DNA of 64,000 bases from assembly GCF_008806385.1 (NCBI RefSeq), contig NZ_VZZK01000030.1:1-64000 (forward strand), written 5' to 3'. Below the pieces are notes generated by a model that was not told the DNA's origin, made no database searches, and was given only the letters and a program-made list of their open reading frames with translations. This stretch comes from Methylobacterium soli. Lineage in GTDB: Bacteria > Pseudomonadota > Alphaproteobacteria > Rhizobiales > Beijerinckiaceae. Made by a program: the position numbers and the translations under genes. Shown here piece after piece: positions 24,006 through 33,021 of the stretch (positions are counted from its first letter, which is position 1; the number at the start of each line of letters is the position of its first letter).

Positions 24006-24940
24006 TGGCTAACGCGCAATCCCGCCCAACTGCCTCTCAGGCCGCCTCCCGATCCGTTGCAGGCGCCTACGCGTTGCTGACCTTCACGGCCTTGATCTGG
24101 GCTGGCGATGCCGTTGCAGGCAAGTGGGCGGTCGGCCAGGTATTGCCGCTTGCACCGACGAGCCTGCGCTGGCTGATTGCCTGCGTCGCGCTCGCCCCGC
24201 TCGCGGCCCAGCCGGCCGCTCGCGAGTGGCGCCTCCTTCCGAGCTGGCGCTACATCCTGCTGATGGGCAGCCACGCGGCCTTCAACGCCCTGTTCTATGT
24301 CGCGGGCACCTACACGAGCGCCACCAACCTCGCACTGATCCAGGGCGAAATCCCTGTCATCGTCATTGTCTGGTCTGCAGCTTCCTTACCTACCACACGC
24401 CTGTCAGGCTGATGCAGGCTGTGGGCGTGCTGGCCACGCTCCTCGGGGTAGCTGTACTTCCACGCACGGCGATCTGGAGGTACTGCGCACCCTAGCCTTC
24501 AACCGGGACGACCTCCCCATGCTCGTGGCCTGCCTGTTCTACGCCAGCTACACCTTGGCCCTGCGTAGACGGCCAGCAGTCTCAGGGCTTACCTCCTTCA
24601 CCGCCATGGTGCTGACTGCGTTTCTGACGTCCCTGCCGCTCTTGGCGGTCGAGTGGGTGAACGGTCATCTGGTCTGGCCCACCGGTGAGGCCTGGATAAT
24701 CGTCGCGTATGTCGGGCTGGGTCCTTCATTGGTTTTGCAGCTGACCTTCATGCGTGGCGTAAAGCCATTGGTCCCTACCGGGCAGGCATGTTCGTGAACT
24801 TGATACCGGTCTTCGGGGCGTTGCTGGCCGTGGCCCTGGTCGGTGAGCCGTTCCGCTTAGACAATGCCGCTGCACTCGCGCTCGTCCTTAGCGGCATCTT
24901 CACCGCGGAACGCCTCAGCACGCGCCAACAGGTCGCGTGA
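24006..24940 (+). pseudogene. frameshifted DMT/EamA-family transporter
   Basis: The reading begins MANAQSRPTASQAASRSVAG, with the hydrophobic EamA start TFTALIWAGDAVAGKWAVGQ. It moves to a second frame around 24380-24400 (LMQAVGVLATLLGVAVL), back near 24470 (FNRDDLPMLVACLFYASYTL), and to a third frame near 24775 (GMFVNLIPVFGALLAVALVG) before the stop at 24938-24940. Together the pieces cover nearly all ten membrane helices of an EamA permease. With at least three frame changes the gene cannot produce a transporter, unless sequencing errors are responsible. Confidence 0.85.
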
Positions 24941-25082
24941 GATCTACGTAGGCGGTTCAAACGAACTCTACAGCTTTTGTCCTTTGGCAAGCGCACAAGT
25001 CCCGGTGTGCGCCACTTCAGGACCTCGGCTCGGAGCCAGGAAGCGGCCCTTAGGCTGCGCGCCCATCCCCGCCGCAGCCCGG

Positions 25083-25286
25083 ATTGCTCGACTCTCCACC
25101 CGTCAGCGCGAAGTGCGTGAGGGCTTGCTTGGCGGCGGCACCAACAAGGTTATCGCCAAGAAGATGAGCATCAGTCCGCGCATGGTCGAGGTTCATCGGG
25201 CACGCCTGATGGCGCGGATCGGCGCCAAGACGCTGCCCGAGCTTGTGGCGATGGCTACCGCCGCTGGATTGAAGCCGTCAGGTTGA
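25083..25286 (+). pseudogene. orphan LuxR-type HTH, C-terminal fragment
   Basis: Sixty-seven codons read [40 protein letters not shown] and [20 protein letters not shown]. This is a complete FixJ/LuxR HTH without a receiver or sensor domain. It aligns throughout with the last 65 residues of the 903-residue protein at 33699-36410 ([20 protein letters not shown]…ATAAG). No plausible start precedes it; the frame upstream has no homologous sequence. The surrounding gap 24941-25540 shows nothing else I can support. It is probably what remains of a paralogue. Confidence 0.7.
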
Positions 25287-25540
25287 CGTGCCCGCCTGAT
25301 CGCCTCGCGAGGAGTGAGAGACCGAGCGGATGACGGCGGCGGTGCGATGAAGCTTTCCGGCTCGCGCAAACAACGGGAACATCCTTAGGAACACCCCTTA
25401 GCAAACAAAGGTGCTCCAGCCGATGTTGTTCAATTGCGAACTGGTCGGGCTGTTCGGAGCCGGTCGCTCTGCATCCCAACACGCCGCCTGACCATCAAGC
25501 GAGTCCGCACATCGCAGCATTCTGACCAAGGGGGTGACCC

Positions 25541-26248
25541 GTGGCTGATCGATACGGCAACGGCAGAACGCGCGACCAAATGGAGCATTCTCGCGCTTCG
25601 GCCGGCTCACGTGAGCACGCTGGGCCCGGCTTCGGTGGAGTCGGATGGGCGCTGGCCGGTGCCGCTGGAGTGGCTGCTCTTGCCGTCCTCGGCGCCCAGC
25701 AGCTCGCTCAGCCGAGTCGAGCGCGCGCGCGAGAAACCGAAGCCGCAAACGGCTGGAGCGAGGAGCCCGAAGTCGAGTATTCCATCACCATCGAGCGCCC
25801 CGCCGACGAACTCTTTCGGGCTTGGCGCGATCCGACGACCCTCCCGCGCATCATGGCGTTCTTGGCCGATATCCGCCCGTCCGGAGACGGACGGAGCGAG
25901 TGGCGCGCCGACGGCCCGCTCGGCCAAAGCCATGCCTGGGTCATGCAGATCACCGAAGAACGGCCCGGCGAGTTGATCCGCGCAAGCTCGGACGGCGGCG
26001 GTGCCCTTGTCACCGAGAGCGAGATCCGCTTCCGCGCGGCGCCGGGCGGTCGCGGTACAGTCGCCACGTTGCGCGTCCGCTTCGATCCGCCCGGGGGTAT
26101 GCTCGGCGACGTGGCCGCCCGCTACTTCAATGGCGTCGTGCCGAAGGAACTAGCGTCGAAAGCACTGCACTACTTCAAGAGCCTTGTCCTGACAGGCGAG
26201 ATTCCCACCACCGATCGTCAGCCGGCGGCCCGGCGTGATTCCCGCTGA
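25541..26248 (+). CDS. SRPBCC-family (cyclase/dehydrase-type) protein
   Basis: 235 residues from GTG 25541, with AGGGGG upstream. The order is a hydrophilic N terminus, one membrane-like segment (VGWALAGAAGVAALAVLGAQ, about 33-52), and a START/SRPBCC domain from residue 78 (EYSITIERPADELFRAWRDP … LPRIMAFLADI … YFNGVVPKELASKALHYFKS). The C-terminal sequence RPADELFRxWRD is typical of the family in methylotrophic alphaproteobacteria, where it is commonly found next to zinc alcohol dehydrogenases. Here such a gene follows 11 bp downstream. Ligand unknown; probably membrane-tethered. Confidence 0.85.
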   Translation: MADRYGNGRTRDQMEHSRASAGSREHAGPGFGGVGWALAGAAGVAALAVLGAQQLAQPSRARARETEAANGWSEEPEVEYSITIERPADELFRAWRDPTTLPRIMAFLADIRPSGDGRSEWRADGPLGQSHAWVMQITEERPGELIRASSDGGGALVTESEIRFRAAPGGRGTVATLRVRFDPPGGMLGDVAARYFNGVVPKELASKALHYFKSLVLTGEIPTTDRQPAARRDSR

Positions 26249-26259
26249 GGAGCCTGGTC

Positions 26260-27429
26260 ATGCGCGCGCTCTACTGGAATGGCGTCAACGACCTGCGCGT
26301 CGGAACCGTCAAGGACCCCGAGATCGTCAACCCTCACGACGCCGTCTTGAAAGTCAGGTTGTCGACCACCTGCGGCTCGGACCTGCATTTCATCGACGGC
26401 TACATCCCGACCATGAAAGCCGGCGACGTGATCGGCCACGAGTTCATGGGCGAGGTCGTCGAGGTCGGGCCGGAGGTGAAACAGGTGAAGAAAGGCGACC
26501 GGGTCGTCGTCCCCTCGTTCATTGCTTGCGGTCAATGCTGGTATTGCCAGCAGAAACTCTTCTCCCTCTGCGACTGCACCCACCCGAAGCCGGAACTCCA
26601 GGAGCCGCTGCTCGGCTATCCGACGGCCGGCATCTACGGTTATACGCATGCCTTTGGTGGTTATGCGGGATCCCACGCTGAGTATATCCGCGTGCCTCAT
26701 GCCGACGTGGACTGCTTCAAGGTGCCCGACGGCGTCGCGGATGAGACGGCTTTGTTCCTCTCCGATGCCGCACCGACGGGCTACATGGGCGCCGATTTCT
26801 GCGGCATCCAGCCGGGCGACACGGTCGCGGTGTGGGGGTGCGGCGGCGTGGGCCTGATGGCGCAGCAGAGCGCGCGACTGATGGGCGCCGAGCGGGTGAT
26901 CGCGATCGACCGCTTCCCCGAGCGGCTACGGATGGCGCGCGAGCACGCCGGCTCCGAGACAATCGACTACACGCAAGTGCCCAGCGTCCTGGAAGCGTTA
27001 AAGGAGATGACGGGCGGGCGCGGGCCAGATTCCTGCATCGACGCCGTCGGGATGGAGGCGCACGGCACCGGATCCCAATACGCCTACGACCGCCTGAAGC
27101 AGGCGTTGCGCCTGGAGACGGACCGCGCCCAGGCGCTCCGCGAGGCCGTCATGGCCTGCCGCAAGGGCGGCACGCTGTCGGTGCTCGGCGTCTACGGGCT
27201 GATCGACAAGTTCCCGATGGGCGTCATCATGAACAAGGGCATGACGGTGCGCACCGCCCAGCAGCATGGGCAGGCCTACATGGACCGGCTGCTCGCGCAT
27301 GCCCAGAAGGGCGAGCTCAACCCGGCCTACCTCGCCACGCACCGCTTCTCGCTCGAGGATGGACCGCGCGGCTACGACATGTTCAAGCACAAGACGGACG
27401 GCTGCGTGCGCGCGGTATTCGCGCCCTAG
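26260..27429 (+). CDS. zinc-dependent alcohol dehydrogenase (formaldehyde-dehydrogenase-like)
   Basis: 389 residues, MDR superfamily. Catalytic zinc ligands are seen in TTCGSDLHF and GHEFMGEVVE; the structural zinc cysteines in CGQCWYCQQKLFSLC; and the Rossmann motif in VAVWGCGGVGLMAQ. The sequence is close to class III-like, glutathione-independent dehydrogenases. Substrate unknown: formaldehyde or another short aldehyde or alcohol are candidates given the family and the host type. It follows the SRPBCC gene by 11 bp, and a paralogue lies at 38410-39585. ATG follows GAGGAG. Confidence 0.88.
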   Translation: MRALYWNGVNDLRVGTVKDPEIVNPHDAVLKVRLSTTCGSDLHFIDGYIPTMKAGDVIGHEFMGEVVEVGPEVKQVKKGDRVVVPSFIACGQCWYCQQKLFSLCDCTHPKPELQEPLLGYPTAGIYGYTHAFGGYAGSHAEYIRVPHADVDCFKVPDGVADETALFLSDAAPTGYMGADFCGIQPGDTVAVWGCGGVGLMAQQSARLMGAERVIAIDRFPERLRMAREHAGSETIDYTQVPSVLEALKEMTGGRGPDSCIDAVGMEAHGTGSQYAYDRLKQALRLETDRAQALREAVMACRKGGTLSVLGVYGLIDKFPMGVIMNKGMTVRTAQQHGQAYMDRLLAHAQKGELNPAYLATHRFSLEDGPRGYDMFKHKTDGCVRAVFAP

Positions 27430-27470
27430 GAGCCGCCAGTCGCAAGCTTGCCCGTGCCGATGAGGTAACC

Positions 27471-28613
27471 ATGACCAACTTCGCGGCCACTGCATCCACC
27501 GCCCTCGCGTTGGCGCTTCTCTCCAGCGGCGCATCCCTCGCGCAGCAGCAGGCCGCTCCGGTGCCGGGCGGCACGGCGCGGCTGCAGCTCGTGGCGAGCT
27601 TCGAGCACCAGGTCACTGGGGTGACGGTCGCGGCGGATGGGCGCATCTTCGTGAATTTCCCGCGCTGGAGCGAGGACGCGCCCGTCTCCGTCGCCGAAGT
27701 CACGGAGAATGGCCAGGTCAAGCCCTACCCGAACGAGGAATGGAACGCCTGGCGAAACGCCAAGAAGGACCAGATCTCCGCGAATGACCACTTCGTTTGC
27801 GTGCAGAGCGTCGTAGCCGACGGGCTCGGAAGCCTCTGGGTGGTCGATGCCGCGGCTCCGGCGACCGCGCAGGTCGTCCCGGGTGGACCGAAGCTTGTCC
27901 GGATTGACCTGAGGGCGAACAAGGTCGCGCAAACCATCCCCTTCGCCGAGGCGGTGGCGCCCCAGGGCAGCTACCTCAACGACGTGCGCTTCAGCCCAGA
28001 CGGGCGCCGTGCGTACCTGACGGATGCGGGCGCGAAGGGCGCGCTCATCGTCGTCGATCTCCAGAGTGGCGACGCGCGACGCGTCCTTGACGGCCATCCA
28101 AGCACGCAGCCGGAAAAGGGTGTTGTGGTGAGGACGGATGGACAGGAGCTGCGCCGGCCCGACGGCCGCGGCGTCGAATTCGCGGCCGATAGCATCGCGC
28201 TCTCCCCCGATGGCAGTCACCTCTACTGGAAGGCGCTGACCGGCAGGACGCTGTATCGCATCGCGACCGAGGCGCTCGACGATCCGCGCCTGTCCGCGAG
28301 GGAGCTGGAATCCCGCATCGAGCGGGTCGGCGAGAGTGAGCCCACAGACGGCCTGTGGATCGACAAGCGCGGGCGGCTCTACCTCAGCGCCATCGAGGAC
28401 AACGCCGTGAAGGTCCGCGACAGCGGTCGCGACACGACCCTCGTCCAGGACGACCGGTTGCGCTGGCCCGACACGTTCTCCGAGGGACCCGACGGCACGA
28501 TCTACGTCACGAGCTCGCGCATCCAGGACATGAGCTGGTTCAAGCCCGAGAACGGCCCGCGCCTCACGACGCAGTTGTGGCGCATCGAGGGGACGGGGAC
28601 GCGGCGGCCATGA
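27471..28613 (+). CDS. major royal jelly-related (L-dopachrome tautomerase-related) exported protein
   Basis: 380 residues beginning at ATG 27471, with a Sec signal peptide (MTNFAATASTALALALLSSG…ASLAQ, cleavage near residue 24). The mature part is a six-bladed propeller with repeated strand segments such as GVTVAADGRIFVNFPRW, YLNDVRFSPDGRRAYLTD, DSIALSPDGSHLYWKAL and TFSEGPDGTIYVTSS. This matches the MRJP/yellow family; bacterial members are often annotated as gluconolaconase-like or SMP-30-like proteins. It lies in the detoxification operon, 41 bp after the dehydrogenase. A periplasmic lactonase or binding role is possible but unproven. Confidence 0.85.
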   Translation: MTNFAATASTALALALLSSGASLAQQQAAPVPGGTARLQLVASFEHQVTGVTVAADGRIFVNFPRWSEDAPVSVAEVTENGQVKPYPNEEWNAWRNAKKDQISANDHFVCVQSVVADGLGSLWVVDAAAPATAQVVPGGPKLVRIDLRANKVAQTIPFAEAVAPQGSYLNDVRFSPDGRRAYLTDAGAKGALIVVDLQSGDARRVLDGHPSTQPEKGVVVRTDGQELRRPDGRGVEFAADSIALSPDGSHLYWKALTGRTLYRIATEALDDPRLSARELESRIERVGESEPTDGLWIDKRGRLYLSAIEDNAVKVRDSGRDTTLVQDDRLRWPDTFSEGPDGTIYVTSSRIQDMSWFKPENGPRLTTQLWRIEGTGTRRP

Positions 28614-28696
28614 GACGGAGGTAGAGCCAGAGTCCCCTTCGGCCGCCTGCAACGCCAAGTGAAAACGATTCAGGCGATTAACCCAAGGAGGGTGTC

Positions 28697-29851
28697 ATGA
28701 GAGCAGTCGTCTACAACGGACCTCGCGACGTGGCGGTGCAGGACGTGCCGGACGCGAAGATCGAGAAGCCGACCGACGTGCTGGTGCGTATCACGAGCAC
28801 CAACATCTGCGGCTCCGACCTGCACATGTACGAGGGCCGGACCGACTTCCCGCAGGGCGGCGTGTTCGGGCACGAGAACCTCGGCCAGGTGGCCGAAGTG
28901 GGCGATGCCGTGGACCGGGTGAAGGTCGGGAATTGGGTTGCGATCCCCTTCAACATCGGCTGCGGGTTCTGCAGGAACTGCGAGCGCGGCTTGAGCGCGT
29001 TCTGCCTGACCACGGCGGATCGAAGCGTCGTGCCGAACATGGCCGGCGCCGCGTATGGCTTTGCCGACATGGGCCCCTACCGGGGCGGCCAAGCCGATCT
29101 GCTGCGCGTCCCCTACGGCGACTACAATTGCCTGAAGCTGCCGCCGGATGCGGAGGAGCGGCAGAACGACTACGTGATGCTGGCCGACATCTTCCCGACC
29201 GGCTGGCACTGCACCGAACTCGCAGGACTGCGTCCCGGGGAGTCGGTCGTCATCTACGGAGCCGGCCCCGTCGGCCTCATGGCGGCCCACGCGGCGATGA
29301 TCAAGGGTGCCTGCATGGTCATGGTCGTCGATCGCCATCCCGACCGCCTGCGCCTCGCGGGTTCGATCGGAGCCTTGCCCATCGACGACTCGAAGGGCTC
29401 TCCGGTGGACCAGGTGATGGAGCTCACGAACGGCATCGGCGCCGACCGCGGCTGCGAGTGCGTCGGCTATCAGGCCCACGACCCGGAGGGCACCGAGCAC
29501 CCCAACATGACCATGAACGACCTGGTGAAGTCGGTGAAATTCACCGGCGGCATCGGTGTGGTCGGCGTCTACACGCCCCAAGATCCGGCGCCCCAGGACC
29601 CGCTCTACAAGCAGGGCGAGATCGTCTTCGACCACGGCCTCTTCTGGTTCAAGGGTCAGACGATCGGCACCGGGCAGTGCAACGTGAAAGCCTACAACCG
29701 GCAGCTGCGCGACCTCATCTCGACCGGCCGCGCCAAGCCGTCCTTCATCGTCTCGCATGAGCTTCCGCTGGGTGAGGCACCGAACGCCTACCAGCACTTC
29801 GACGCGCGCGACGAGGGCTGGACCAAGGTGATCCTGAAGCCGGCCGCGTAA
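28697..29851 (+). CDS. fdhA: glutathione-independent formaldehyde dehydrogenase
   Basis: 384 residues, closely following the Pseudomonas putida enzyme pattern: STNICGSDLHMYEGRT, FGHENLGQVAEVGDAV, structural zinc cysteines CGFCRNCERGLSAFC, AYGFADMGPYRGGQA, VPYGDYNCLKLP and VVIYGAGPVGLMAA for NAD binding. The family oxidises formaldehyde to formate with tightly bound NAD. AGGAGG precedes the ATG. In a methylotroph it would serve formaldehyde detoxification beside the main tetrahydromethanopterin route. The gene lies within a run of same-strand stress and detoxification genes. Confidence 0.88.
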   Translation: MRAVVYNGPRDVAVQDVPDAKIEKPTDVLVRITSTNICGSDLHMYEGRTDFPQGGVFGHENLGQVAEVGDAVDRVKVGNWVAIPFNIGCGFCRNCERGLSAFCLTTADRSVVPNMAGAAYGFADMGPYRGGQADLLRVPYGDYNCLKLPPDAEERQNDYVMLADIFPTGWHCTELAGLRPGESVVIYGAGPVGLMAAHAAMIKGACMVMVVDRHPDRLRLAGSIGALPIDDSKGSPVDQVMELTNGIGADRGCECVGYQAHDPEGTEHPNMTMNDLVKSVKFTGGIGVVGVYTPQDPAPQDPLYKQGEIVFDHGLFWFKGQTIGTGQCNVKAYNRQLRDLISTGRAKPSFIVSHELPLGEAPNAYQHFDARDEGWTKVILKPAA

Positions 29852-29930
29852 CCGACCGATCCAGGCGGGCGGCCGTTCCATGGAACGCTTCGCCGCCGTC
29901 TCTCCATCGCCCTCGTGAATCGAGGATCTC

Positions 29931-30263
29931 ATGCCGACCTACGACTACGCTTGCGAAGGTTGCGGGCCGTTCACGGCGATGCGGCCGATGGTGGAGTTCC
30001 GTGATCCATGCGCCTGCCCGGCCTGCGGGGCCGGGGCGTTGCGAACGTTCCTCAGAGCTCCCGCCATCGCCGGCATGGACCCGACCCGGCGCAGCGTCCT
30101 CGCCTCGAACGAGCGTAATGTCAGCAGCCAACCTGCCACGAAGGCGGCCCATCCCGCCGGCTGCGGCTGTTGCGTGCGCCGGTGGCCGATTCCGAGCGCA
30201 CTGTCCTCGAACGGTGGCCGCGTCTTCTCCTCGAGCGGGCCGGTGCGTCGGAGCGGGCGGTGA
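29931..30263 (+). CDS. FmdB-family zinc ribbon protein
   Basis: 110 residues starting MPTYDYACEGCGPFTAMRPM, with a second cysteine pair in CACPACG. This is the FmdB/CxxC_CxxC_SSSS zinc-ribbon domain, named after a regulator of amide (formamidase) genes in Methylophilus. The tail has further Cys (PAGCGCC) and is arginine- and serine-rich without structure. It probably binds zinc and acts as a small regulator or chaperone. It sits between the formaldehyde dehydrogenase and PfpI genes, which fits a C1-stress context. Confidence 0.85.
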   Translation: MPTYDYACEGCGPFTAMRPMVEFRDPCACPACGAGALRTFLRAPAIAGMDPTRRSVLASNERNVSSQPATKAAHPAGCGCCVRRWPIPSALSSNGGRVFSSSGPVRRSGR

Positions 30264-30324
30264 GCGCCGTCCCACAAGAGCCGTTCCTACCGAAGAACCC
30301 AATCTTCGTCGAAGAGGCGCGAAC

Positions 30325-30900
30325 ATGGCTTCTGAAACCCTCAACGGCCTGAAGGTCGCGATCCTGGTGACGGACGGCTTCGAGCAGGTCGAGATGAGCG
30401 AGCCGCGCAAGGCGCTCGATGCGGCAGGCGCCGAGACCTGGCTCGTGTCGCCCAAGGACGGCCAGGTGAAGGCCTGGAAGTTCACGGATTGGGGCGAGAC
30501 GTTCCCAGTGGACATGCCACTCGACAGTGCCCGGCCTGAGGACTTCGACGCGATCCTGCTGCCGGGCGGCGTCATCAACCCCGACAGGCTCCGGACGCTG
30601 CCCGAAGCGGTCGCGTTCGCGAGAGCCTTCTTCGACGCGGGCAAGCCCGTAACTTCGATCTGTCACGGTCCATGGACCGTCATCGAGGCGGGTGCCGCAC
30701 GCGGACGGCGCCTGACCTCCTGGCCCTCGCTTCAAACCGATCTCACGAATGCCGGGGCGGACTGGGTGGATCAGCAGGTCGTTGTGGACGGGAACTTGGT
30801 CACGAGCCGCAAGCCCGACGACATTTCGGCATTCAACCGGGAGGTGATCAGGCTGTTCGCCAGCGCACGCAGGCAACCGCGACAGACAGCGGCTGAGTGA
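30325..30900 (+). CDS. DJ-1/PfpI-family protein (type 1 glutamine amidotransferase-like)
   Basis: 191 residues from ATG 30325. Acidic residue Glu20 lies in VTDGFEQVEMSEP and the nucleophile in VTSICHGPWTVIE (Cys113-His114), as in the PfpI/YhbO branch. FDAILLPGGVINPDRLR is the usual glycine-rich strand. Members act as protein/DNA deglycases, methylglyoxal-handling enzymes or chaperones, and are stress-induced. Context (formaldehyde dehydrogenase, aldo/keto reductase) suggests aldehyde stress. Upstream AAGAGG is a fair ribosome-binding site. Confidence 0.9.
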   Translation: MASETLNGLKVAILVTDGFEQVEMSEPRKALDAAGAETWLVSPKDGQVKAWKFTDWGETFPVDMPLDSARPEDFDAILLPGGVINPDRLRTLPEAVAFARAFFDAGKPVTSICHGPWTVIEAGAARGRRLTSWPSLQTDLTNAGADWVDQQVVVDGNLVTSRKPDDISAFNREVIRLFASARRQPRQTAAE

Positions 30901-30959
30901 GACCTGCCGACCCAATCGGCGCTGCGGAGCACGCGCCTTATTCGCGAGGAGGGGAGAGC

Positions 30960-31799
30960 ATGGAGCGGCGCCCGTTCGGTCCCGTGCCGCGCGAGGTTGC
31001 GGTGATCGGCCAGGGAACTTGGTACATCGACGACGCGCACCGGCCCACCGCGGTCGCTGCCCTGCGCCGCGGCCTTGATCTCGGCATGACCCACTTCGAC
31101 ACCGCCGAGATGTACGGCGACGCCGAGACCGTGGTCGGCGAGGCGATCACCGGACGGCGCGACGAGGTTTTCCTCGTCTCCAAGGTCCTCCCCAGCAACG
31201 CCTCTCGTGAAGGGACGGTGGCGGCCTGCGAGCGCTCGCTCGCGCGCCTGCGCACCGACAGGCTGGACTGCTACCTCCTGCACTGGCCCGGTCCGCACCC
31301 GCTCGAGGACACCTTCGCCGGCTTCGAGCGGCTTCGCGAACAGGGCAAGATCCTGTCTTGGGGGGTGAGCAACTTCGACGTGCCCAACCTCGATGCCGCG
31401 TGGAACGCTGGGGGCGAGGGCCGGATCGCCTGCAACCAGGTCCTCTACCACCTGGAAGAGCGCGCGATCGAGCACGCCGTGCGGCCCTGGTGCGAGGAGC
31501 ACGGCGTCGCCGTAGTCGCCTACAGCCCATTCGGTCATAGCAGCTTCCCCGGCCCGCGCACGCCGGGCGGTCGCATGTTGGAGGACATCGCAGCAAACCA
31601 CGGCGCGACCGCGCGCCAGGTCGCTCTCCGTTTCCTGGTGCGGCGGCCGTCCTGCTTCACGATCCCCAAGGCCTCCAGCCCCGAGCACGCCACCGACAAC
31701 GCGGGCGCCGGCGCGCTGTCGCTGACGGAAGCCGAGATCGCCCGGCTCGACGTGGCGTTCCCGCTCGGCCCCCGACCGCGCCGGCTTCCCATGCTGTAG
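30960..31799 (+). CDS. aldo/keto reductase
   Basis: 279 residues with a TIM-barrel pattern. The catalytic tetrad is visible: Asp in MTHFDTAEMYGDA, Tyr in the same segment, Lys in VFLVSKVLP and His in CYLLHWPGPHP. NADPH-binding segments are YSPFGHSSFP and IPKASSPEH. Start ATG 30960 follows GAGGAGGGGAGA. It probably reduces small aldehydes or ketones. It lies 59 bp after the PfpI gene and 4 bp before the channel-like gene, consistent with a single detoxification operon. Confidence 0.9.
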   Translation: MERRPFGPVPREVAVIGQGTWYIDDAHRPTAVAALRRGLDLGMTHFDTAEMYGDAETVVGEAITGRRDEVFLVSKVLPSNASREGTVAACERSLARLRTDRLDCYLLHWPGPHPLEDTFAGFERLREQGKILSWGVSNFDVPNLDAAWNAGGEGRIACNQVLYHLEERAIEHAVRPWCEEHGVAVVAYSPFGHSSFPGPRTPGGRMLEDIAANHGATARQVALRFLVRRPSCFTIPKASSPEHATDNAGAGALSLTEAEIARLDVAFPLGPRPRRLPML

Positions 31800-31803
31800 G
31801 CCC

Positions 31804-32904
31804 GTGATGCCCCATTGGCTGGAGCAGGCGTCGGGCGCGCTCGTCATGGGTGTCGTCCTCACCGACATCTTCCTGACGGTCCTCTACGCGCGCATCGGGA
31901 CAGGCCTGATCGCGGATCGCGTCGCCCATCTCACCTGGGCAATCTTCCGCCGTGTCGCCGATAAATTTGGGCAGAGACGAGGCCCTGTGCTCTCCTTCTG
32001 CGGGCCGGTCATCCTCATCGTCTACGTCCTGCTCTGGGCCCTGGGCCTGACCCTCGGAGCCGGCCTGATCATCCACCCCGCGCTGGGGACAGCGGTTCGG
32101 GCGAGCAGCGGCGAGACGCCGGTCGACTTTGTGACCGCCCTCTATGCGGGCGGCAGCAGCATGGCGATCGTGGGGGCCAGCGACTTCAAGCCGGCCACCG
32201 ACGCCTACCGTGTCCTCTACCTCGTAAACTCGCTTATTGGGATGTCGGCAACGTCGCTGGTCCTGACCTACGTCATGCAGGTCTACAGCGCCCTTCGGCA
32301 ACGCAACGCGCTCGGCCTGAAGCTCCATCTGTTGGCGGGTGAAACCGCCGACGCGGCCGAACTTCTGGCGCGTCTCGGGCCACAGGGGCAGTTCACCTCA
32401 GGCTACACCCACTTGGCCGACGTCGCGGCGTCCATGGCCGAGATGAAGGAGGCGCATCACTTCTATCCCGTGCTGTTCTACTTCCGCTTCCGGCAGCCCT
32501 TCTATTCGGTCTCGGCACAGGCATTCATCGCCCTCGACACGGTGTCACTGATCCGCAGCGGAATTGCAGACCGTCAGGCGGTATGGCTGAAGGAGACCGC
32601 CGCCGTCGATGCAATCTGGCGCGTTGCCATGCTGCTCGTCATCACGCTCGAAATGACGTTTTTACCCGGAGATTTACCCGTCCCGGCCGACGTGACCAGC
32701 GCCGAAAGCGACGCATGGCGCACTCGCTTCGCAGCGGCTGTCAGGCGGCTCTCGGCAGCCGGCGTCGAGACGACGCCCGATGAGGCAGGAGCGGAGACTT
32801 ACCTCGCAATGAGGGCACAATGGCAGCCGCATATCGCGCGACTGGCACCCACGATGGCCTACCATATCGACGAATTCAAACCCAGTGGAGAGAAGCGCCG
32901 ATGA
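31804..32904 (+). CDS. two-TM channel-like membrane protein with degenerate selectivity filter
   Basis: 366 residues. Membrane segments are around 10-30 (ALVMGVVLTDIFLTVLYARI), 62-90 (VLSFCGPVILIVYVLLWALG) and 135-160 (LVNSLIGMSATSLVLTYVMQ). Between the last two lies a pore-like stretch, ALYAGGSSMAIVGASDF, in the place where potassium channels carry T-V-G-Y-G-D; here the filter reads V-G-A-S-D. The C-terminal half is soluble and helical. It resembles ion channel-family membrane proteins of Methylobacterium, but ion selectivity is doubtful. An internally deleted copy lies at 37344-37776. ATG follows the aldo/keto reductase stop by 4 bases. Confidence 0.7.
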   Translation: MMPHWLEQASGALVMGVVLTDIFLTVLYARIGTGLIADRVAHLTWAIFRRVADKFGQRRGPVLSFCGPVILIVYVLLWALGLTLGAGLIIHPALGTAVRASSGETPVDFVTALYAGGSSMAIVGASDFKPATDAYRVLYLVNSLIGMSATSLVLTYVMQVYSALRQRNALGLKLHLLAGETADAAELLARLGPQGQFTSGYTHLADVAASMAEMKEAHHFYPVLFYFRFRQPFYSVSAQAFIALDTVSLIRSGIADRQAVWLKETAAVDAIWRVAMLLVITLEMTFLPGDLPVPADVTSAESDAWRTRFAAAVRRLSAAGVETTPDEAGAETYLAMRAQWQPHIARLAPTMAYHIDEFKPSGEKRR

Positions 32905-33021
32905 TGCGCTGTGTCACTCGGAGGCTGGTACTCAAGCAGTCTCGAGGTTCACTAAGGGAGTTCTAAGTCTGCATGTCTGAGGTCGGCTAAATCTTGCCCT
33001 TCACACAATGTCCGTTTGCAC

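Noticed and set aside
25376-25400. Two GGAAC boxes upstream of the SRPBCC gene as EcfG promoters
   Set aside because: No CGTT-like -10 element occurs 16-17 bases downstream of either box.
26832-27470. N-terminal extension of the royal-jelly-family protein
   Set aside because: The extension overlaps the dehydrogenase gene in another frame; signal peptide and good start are at 27471.
28670-29932. 420-codon minus-strand frame over the formaldehyde dehydrogenase
   Set aside because: Antisense shadow without recognisable domains.
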